This document shows positions 59,625 to 64,000 of a stretch of DNA of 64,000 nucleotides, one piece after another. Location of the stretch: NCBI GenBank assembly GCA_913061505.1, contig CAJXSO010000009.1, forward strand, positions 1 to 64,000. The letters run 5' to 3'. This DNA is from an uncultured Lutimaribacter sp. GTDB lineage: Bacteria > Pseudomonadota > Alphaproteobacteria > Rhodobacterales > Rhodobacteraceae. Below the pieces are notes generated by a model. It was given only the letters and a program-made list of their open reading frames with translations, was not told where the DNA came from and ran no database searches. Every line of letters begins with the position of its first letter. Within the stretch, counting starts at the first letter, position 1. Both the position numbers and the translations under genes were made by a program.

Positions 59625-60818
59625 ATGAAAAAACTAATGATGGCAACCGCCGCTGCCGCGTTGTTGGCAACTGGCGCGTTTGCAGGTGGGCACAGCAAAG
59701 AAGTGAAACTGGGTGTTGTCCTGGGCTTCACCGGGCCTTTGGAATCGATCACGCCGCATATGGGCGCGGGCGCTGAATTGGCCATGAAAGAAGTGTCCGA
59801 CAGCGGCAAGCTGCTGGATGGTGCAATGGTAACGCCCGTGCGCGGCGATTCCACCTGCATCGATGCGGGCGCGGCCACCGCTGCTGCAGAACGCCTGATC
59901 ACCGCTGACGGGATCAAAGGCATCATGGGCGCAGATTGCTCGGGCGTGACCGGCGCGATCTTGTCGAACGTGGCGCTGCCCAACGGCGTTGTGATGATCT
60001 CGCCCTCGGCCACCTCGCCGGGCCTGTCGACCGCCGAAGATAACGGCCTGTTCTTCCGCACCGCCCCGTCGGATGCGCGCCAGGGCGTTGTGATGACCGA
60101 AATCCTGATGGAAGAAGGCATCAAAGAAGTGGCCGTTTCCTATGTGAACAACGACTACGGCAAAGGCCTGGCCGATAGCTTCCAAGCTGCGTTCGAAGCA
60201 GCGGGCGGCAAAGTGACCATCAACGCAGCCCACGAAGACCAAAAAGCCGACTATTCGGCCGAAGTGGGCGCCTTGGCAGCCGCTGGTGGCCAGCGCCTGG
60301 TTGTGGCAGGCTACGTTGACGGTGGCGGCTCGGGCATCGTGCGCGCAGCATTGGATGCAGGCGCCTTTGACAGCTTCCATTTCCCCGACGGGATGGTGGG
60401 CGCAAAGCTGGAAGAAAACTTTGGCTCGGAAATCGACGGCTCGACCGGCCAGCACCCCGGCACCGACAGCCCGGGCGCGGCCAAGTTCCAAGAGCTGGCA
60501 GGCGATGCGTTTGACCCCACCAGCGCCTTTGCAGCCGAAAGCTATGATGCGGCAGCGCTGATCATGCTGGCGATGCAGGCGGCCAATTCCGATGACCCGC
60601 AGGTTTACAAAGACAAGGTGATGGATGTTGCCAACGCACCGGGCGAGAAAATCTACCCCGGCGAGCTGGCCAAAGCGCTGGATCTGCTGAAAGCGGGCAC
60701 CGATATCGATTATGTCGGCGCAAGCGCGGTTGAACTGATCGGCCCCGGTGAATCGGCTGGCAACTACCGCCAGATCGTTTTCAAAGACGGCAAAATCACC
60801 ACTGCCAAATACCGCTAA
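59625..60818 (+). CDS. livK: Branched-chain amino acid-type substrate-binding protein
   Basis: 397 residues with signal peptide MKKLMMATAAAALLATGAFA, then a LivJ/LivK-like domain: VKLGVVLGFTGPLESITPHM, MGADCSGVTGAILSNVALPN, VSYVNNDYGKGLADSFQAAF and AESYDAAALIMLAMQAAN. The family also binds urea, amides and aromatic compounds, so the ligand is uncertain. GGGAG lies before the ATG. A terminator-like hairpin separates it from livG. The upstream 183-base gap to the sugar dehydrogenase carries a GGGG/CCCC-rich dyad near 59465-59490. Confidence 0.92.
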   Translation: MKKLMMATAAAALLATGAFAGGHSKEVKLGVVLGFTGPLESITPHMGAGAELAMKEVSDSGKLLDGAMVTPVRGDSTCIDAGAATAAAERLITADGIKGIMGADCSGVTGAILSNVALPNGVVMISPSATSPGLSTAEDNGLFFRTAPSDARQGVVMTEILMEEGIKEVAVSYVNNDYGKGLADSFQAAFEAAGGKVTINAAHEDQKADYSAEVGALAAAGGQRLVVAGYVDGGGSGIVRAALDAGAFDSFHFPDGMVGAKLEENFGSEIDGSTGQHPGTDSPGAAKFQELAGDAFDPTSAFAAESYDAAALIMLAMQAANSDDPQVYKDKVMDVANAPGEKIYPGELAKALDLLKAGTDIDYVGASAVELIGPGESAGNYRQIVFKDGKITTAKYR

Positions 60819-60851
60819 TCGTTCAAAGCAGCGATGGTGCGAAAGAAAATT

Positions 60852-60884
60852 ACAGCCCGGGGCCACCCCCCGGGCTGTTTGTTT
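60852..60884 (+). terminator. Hairpin after livK (partial terminator)
   Basis: Arms ACAGCCCGGGG and CCCCGGGCTGT pair perfectly around CCACC, followed by TTGTTTCC. The gap to livG (179 bases) is too long to be only a spacer, so read-through plus a second promoter is possible. Confidence 0.8.
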
Positions 60885-60997
60885 CCAACGGTTCAGTGGG
60901 TGTTAGGTAAAGCTTGAAATGCATGCCTCACCTCGGCTAGTGACGCCGAAATTCTTCACCCCGCCAGCGGTTCAACAACGGAGGTCTGCGGCCTGAT

Positions 60998-61789
60998 ATG
61001 ATCAGAGTCGAAAACTTGCACAAACATTTTGGCGGCTTTCACGCGGTGGATGGTGCCAGCCTTGAAATTCAGCCCGGCTCTATCACCGGCCTGATTGGCC
61101 CAAATGGCGCGGGCAAAACCACGCTGTTTAACGTCATTGCCGGGGTATTGCCCCCCACCAGCGGGCGCGTCACCATGGCGGGCGAAGATATCACCGGCCT
61201 GCCGCCGCATGCCTTGTTTCACAAGGGGCTGCTGCGCACCTTTCAGATTGCCCATGAATTCAGCTCGATGACATGCCGCGAAAACCTGATGATGGTGCCG
61301 GGCAACCAGGCGGGCGAACAGCTGTGGAACACATGGTTTGGGCGCAAACGCATTGCCGATGAAGAACGCGCGCTGCGCGCCAAGGCCGATGAGGTGCTGG
61401 AATTTCTGACCATCAGCCATTTGGCCGATCACAAGGCAGGCCAGGTTTCCGGCGGGCAGAAAAAGCTGCTGGAACTGGGCCGCACCATGATGGTGGATGC
61501 CAAGATCGTGTTTCTCGACGAGGTGGGCGCAGGCGTGAACCGCACGCTGCTCAACACCATTGGCGACGCGATTTTGCAACTGAACAAAGAGCGCGGCTAC
61601 ACCTTTGTGGTGATCGAACATGACATGGATTTCATCGGCAAAATCTGCAACCCGGTGATTTGCATGGCCGAGGGCAAGGTATTGGCCGAAGGCACCCTGG
61701 CCCAGATCAAGGCCAACGAGCAAGTGATCGAGGCCTATTTGGGCACCGGCCTGAAAAACAAAGACAAACTGGCGGAGGCTGGCGCATGA
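60998..61789 (+). CDS. livG: Branched-chain amino acid ABC transporter ATPase LivG
   Basis: 263 residues. Walker A GPNGAGKT at 34-41, signature [15 protein letters not shown], Walker [16 protein letters not shown], where the usual DEP is DEV, and H-loop VIEHDMDF. The LivG-type N-terminus [20 protein letters not shown] is clear. The nearest purine run, GGAGG, is 13 bases before the ATG, rather far. Its stop overlaps livF as ATGA. Confidence 0.94.
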   Translation: MIRVENLHKHFGGFHAVDGASLEIQPGSITGLIGPNGAGKTTLFNVIAGVLPPTSGRVTMAGEDITGLPPHALFHKGLLRTFQIAHEFSSMTCRENLMMVPGNQAGEQLWNTWFGRKRIADEERALRAKADEVLEFLTISHLADHKAGQVSGGQKKLLELGRTMMVDAKIVFLDEVGAGVNRTLLNTIGDAILQLNKERGYTFVVIEHDMDFIGKICNPVICMAEGKVLAEGTLAQIKANEQVIEAYLGTGLKNKDKLAEAGA

Positions 61790-62556
61790 GCACCCCCAAC
61801 ACCCCCACCGCCCGCGGTGGCGAAGGCGCCACGGCGCTGGCCGGTGACACGCCTTTTCTGATTGGCGAGGCGATGACCGGCGGCTACGGCAAAGGCCCCG
61901 ATATTTTGCATGACTGCACCATCGCTGTGAACCCGGGCGAAATTGCCGTAATCGTCGGCCCCAATGGCGCCGGCAAATCAACCGCGATGAAAGCGGTGTT
62001 TGGCATGCTGGATCTGCGGGCAGGCCATGTGCGGCTGGATGGCGAAGACATCACCCATCTGTCGCCCCAGGAACGCGTGCGCAAGGGCATGGGGTTTGTG
62101 CCCCAAACCAGCAATATTTTCACCTCGATGACGGTGGAAGAAAACCTGGAAATGGGGGCCTTTATCCGCACCGATGATATCCGCGAAACCATCGAACAGG
62201 TGTTTGATCTGTTCCCCATCCTGCGCGACAAACGCCGCCAGCCCGCGGGCGAGCTTTCGGGCGGGCAGCGCCAGCAGGTGGCGGTGGGCCGCGCGCTGAT
62301 GACCAAGCCCAAAGTCTTGATGTTGGACGAGCCGACAGCCGGTGTAAGCCCGATTGTGATGGACGAATTATTCGACCGTATCATCGAGGTCAGCCGCACC
62401 GGCCTGCCCATTTTGATGGTCGAGCAAAACGCCCGCCAAGCGCTGGAAATTGCCGACAAAGGCTATGTGCTGGTGCAGGGCGCCAATGCCTTTACCGGCA
62501 GCGGGCGCGATTTGCTGAACGACGCCGATGTGCGCAAAAGCTTTTTGGGGGGCTAA
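61786..62556 (+). CDS. livF: Branched-chain amino acid ABC transporter ATPase LivF
   Basis: 256 residues. Walker A GPNGAGKS at 58-65, signature ELSGGQRQQVAVGRALM, Walker B VLMLDEPTAGVSPIV, VEQNARQALE. A Thr/Ala-rich N-terminal stretch of about 25 residues precedes the ATPase. Partners LivG in the transporter. ATG overlaps the livG stop. Confidence 0.94.
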   Translation: MSTPNTPTARGGEGATALAGDTPFLIGEAMTGGYGKGPDILHDCTIAVNPGEIAVIVGPNGAGKSTAMKAVFGMLDLRAGHVRLDGEDITHLSPQERVRKGMGFVPQTSNIFTSMTVEENLEMGAFIRTDDIRETIEQVFDLFPILRDKRRQPAGELSGGQRQQVAVGRALMTKPKVLMLDEPTAGVSPIVMDELFDRIIEVSRTGLPILMVEQNARQALEIADKGYVLVQGANAFTGSGRDLLNDADVRKSFLGG

Positions 62557-62557
62557 G

Positions 62558-63568
62558 ATGGATTTTCTGAATGCCTTTGTGGCACTGTCAAATTTCGTGC
62601 TGATCCCCGCCATTGCCTATGGCAGCCAATTGGCCCTGGGCGCGCTGGGTGTCACGCTGATCTACGGCATCTTGCGGTTTTCCAACTTTGCCCATGGCGA
62701 CACGATGGCCTTTGGCACCATGGCAACCGTGCTGATCACCTGGTGGTTTCAATCCATGGGCATCAGTTTTGGCCCCCTGCCCACCGCGCTTTTGGCCCTG
62801 CCCTTTGGCATTGCGGTCTGTGCGGCGCTGGTGCTGCTGACAGATCGCGGGATTTACCGCTTTTATCGCCGGGTCAAGGCCAAGCCGATCATCTTGGTGA
62901 TGGCCTCGCTGGGGGTGATGTTCATCATGAATGGCCTGGTGCGTTTTATCATCGGCCCCGATGACCAGCGATTTGCCGATGGCGCGCGCTTTATCGTGAC
63001 GGCGGGCGAATTCAAGAAAATGACCGGCCTGTCCGAGGGGCTTGCGCTGAAATCAACCCAAGCCATTACGCTGGTCACGGCCATTGTCGTGGTGGCGGCG
63101 CTGTTTTGGTTCTTGAACAAAACCCGCACCGGCAAATCGATGCGCGCCTATTCCGACAACGAGGATCTGGCGCTGTTGTCGGGCATCAACCCCGAGCGCG
63201 TGGTCATGGTGACATGGCTGATCGTGGCAGGGTTGGCCACGATCGCGGGTGTGCTCTATGGGCTTGATAAATCATTCAAACCCTTCACCTATTTCCAGCT
63301 GCTTTTGCCCATTTTCGCCAGCGCCATCGTGGGCGGCCTGGGCAACCCGCTGGGCGCCATCGCGGGGGGCTTTGTGATTGCGTTTTCCGAGGTCATGGTC
63401 ACCTATGCGTGGAAAAAAGTGGCAGGCTATATCCTGCCCGAGGCATGGGCGCCCGATGGCTTGGTGCAGCTGATGTCGACCGACTATAAATTCGCCGTCA
63501 GCTTTGCGATCTTGCTGATCGTGCTGCTGTTCAAACCCACAGGCTTGTTCAAGGGGAAATCGGTATGA
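62558..63568 (+). CDS. livH: Branched-chain amino acid ABC transporter permease LivH
   Basis: 336 residues with eight or so membrane helices and the permease coupling segment NEDLALLSGINPERVVMVTW. LivH-like N-terminus: IPAIAYGSQLALGALGVTLI and YGILRFSNFAHGD. Begins one base after livF with GGGGGG upstream. Stop overlaps livM as ATGA. Confidence 0.94.
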   Translation: MDFLNAFVALSNFVLIPAIAYGSQLALGALGVTLIYGILRFSNFAHGDTMAFGTMATVLITWWFQSMGISFGPLPTALLALPFGIAVCAALVLLTDRGIYRFYRRVKAKPIILVMASLGVMFIMNGLVRFIIGPDDQRFADGARFIVTAGEFKKMTGLSEGLALKSTQAITLVTAIVVVAALFWFLNKTRTGKSMRAYSDNEDLALLSGINPERVVMVTWLIVAGLATIAGVLYGLDKSFKPFTYFQLLLPIFASAIVGGLGNPLGAIAGGFVIAFSEVMVTYAWKKVAGYILPEAWAPDGLVQLMSTDYKFAVSFAILLIVLLFKPTGLFKGKSV

Positions 63569-64000
63569 GCACCAGTTTGAAAACCCCGCTGTTGTTTGCC
63601 GTTGTGGCGGCAATGATCGTGGCCACGGGCCAGCTGCAAAGCTGGAACACCGCGCTGCAAATTCTAAATTTCGGCCTGATCAGTGCGATCATGGCGCTGG
63701 GGGTGAACCTGCAATGGGGCTTTGCCGGCCTTTTTAACGTTGGCATCATGGGCTTTGTTGCCTTGGGCGGTTTGGCCACTGTTATCGTCTCCATGCCCCC
63801 CACAACCGATGCCTGGGCCGCCGGTGGTGGGCGTATTTTGCTGGGCCTTGCCATGGGTGCGGCCACGATTGTGGCAGGCATCTTGCTATGGGCGCGGCTG
63901 CCACGCGGGCGCATGCGCGGGCTGGTGGTGGCGGCGGTGCTGGTGCTGGGCTTTGCGCTGTTTCGCACGGTCTTTGACGGCGGCGTCAGCGCGGTAGAGG
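63565..64000 (+). CDS. livM: Branched-chain amino acid ABC transporter permease LivM, N-terminal part
   Basis: The first 145 residues are visible, beginning MSTSLKTPLLFAVVAAMIVA, with LivM-typical ALGVNLQWGFAGLFNVGIMG and several membrane helices. The gene runs out of the window still open. Overlaps livH by four bases. Probably the last core gene of the livKGFHM set. Confidence 0.9.
   Translation, partial: MSTSLKTPLLFAVVAAMIVATGQLQSWNTALQILNFGLISAIMALGVNLQWGFAGLFNVGIMGFVALGGLATVIVSMPPTTDAWAAGGGRILLGLAMGAATIVAGILLWARLPRGRMRGLVVAAVLVLGFALFRTVFDGGVSAVE

Noticed and set aside
59634-60866. A 410-codon open frame antisense to livK
   Set aside because: The translation lacks any hydrophobic or domain pattern and arises from the GC-rich third positions of livK.

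Overview
This window is a stretch of alphaproteobacterial core chromosome, most likely from the Rhodobacterales (Rhodobacter/Roseobacter relatives). The evidence is the gene order dusB(nifR3)-ntrB-ntrC-ntrY-ntrX-trkA-trkH-hfq-hflX, a fused ispDF, an NtrC that lacks the sigma-54 contact loop, a porphobilinogen synthase without the zinc cysteines, and a phoR without membrane segments next to pstSCAB-phoU-phoB. The DNA is clearly GC-rich and densely packed. Many neighbours overlap by 1-13 bases, several starts are GTG or TTG, and no gene-free gap exceeds about 200 bases. I see no rRNA, tRNA, CRISPR array, insertion sequence or prophage.

Layout. 1-10.3 kb: lipA (partial, minus), a TfoX C-terminal-domain protein, ndk, an ABC-F ATPase, lrgAB, mfd with an overlapping membrane protein, hemB and a Ysc84-like lipoprotein. 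10.3-15.2 kb: a sugar-phosphate cluster, anmK-zwf-pgl-pgi (minus). 15.3-22.4 kb: tyrS, aroB/aroK, a small membrane protein, a large secreted unknown, xerD and a CorC/HlyC-type protein. 22.4-36.6 kb: one long minus-strand block holding the nitrogen regulators (dusB, ntrBC, ntrYX), potassium uptake (trkAH), hfq-hflX, an amidase and a DUF2189 membrane protein. 36.7-40.3 kb: ispDF-pgpA-cinA (plus), then amtB. 40.3-44 kb: an FAD amine-type oxidoreductase, gcdH and a divergent LysR regulator. 44-52.6 kb: the phosphate regulon (a trans-sulfuration-type PLP enzyme, phoR, Pho box, pstSCAB, phoU, phoB). 52.7-59.4 kb: yicC-gmk-gamma carbonic anhydrase, a PAS protein, class II DAHP synthase, a GlxA-type regulator and a PQQ-type sugar dehydrogenase. 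59.6 kb to the end: a branched-chain amino acid ABC transporter livK-livG-livF-livH-livM (livM cut by the window edge).

How the genes work together. Nitrogen status is read by NtrB/NtrC and NtrY/NtrX, with amtB nearby for ammonium entry. Phosphate status is read at the PstSCAB-PhoU complex and passed to PhoR/PhoB. zwf, pgl and pgi feed the oxidative pentose-phosphate/Entner-Doudoroff entry. aroB, aroK and the DAHP synthase supply chorismate, but from two separate places.

No wholly new system stands out. The signals most worth a second look are regulatory: a 21-base motif present three times in intergenic DNA, twice placed like a terminator tail; a perfect 10-base inverted repeat between gcdH and its LysR neighbour; an NtrC-like dyad upstream of the ntr operon; a sigma-54-like -24/-12 element upstream of amtB although the local NtrC and NtrX both lack GAFTGA; and a terminator of the DAHP synthase gene buried in the coding end of the convergent PAS gene.
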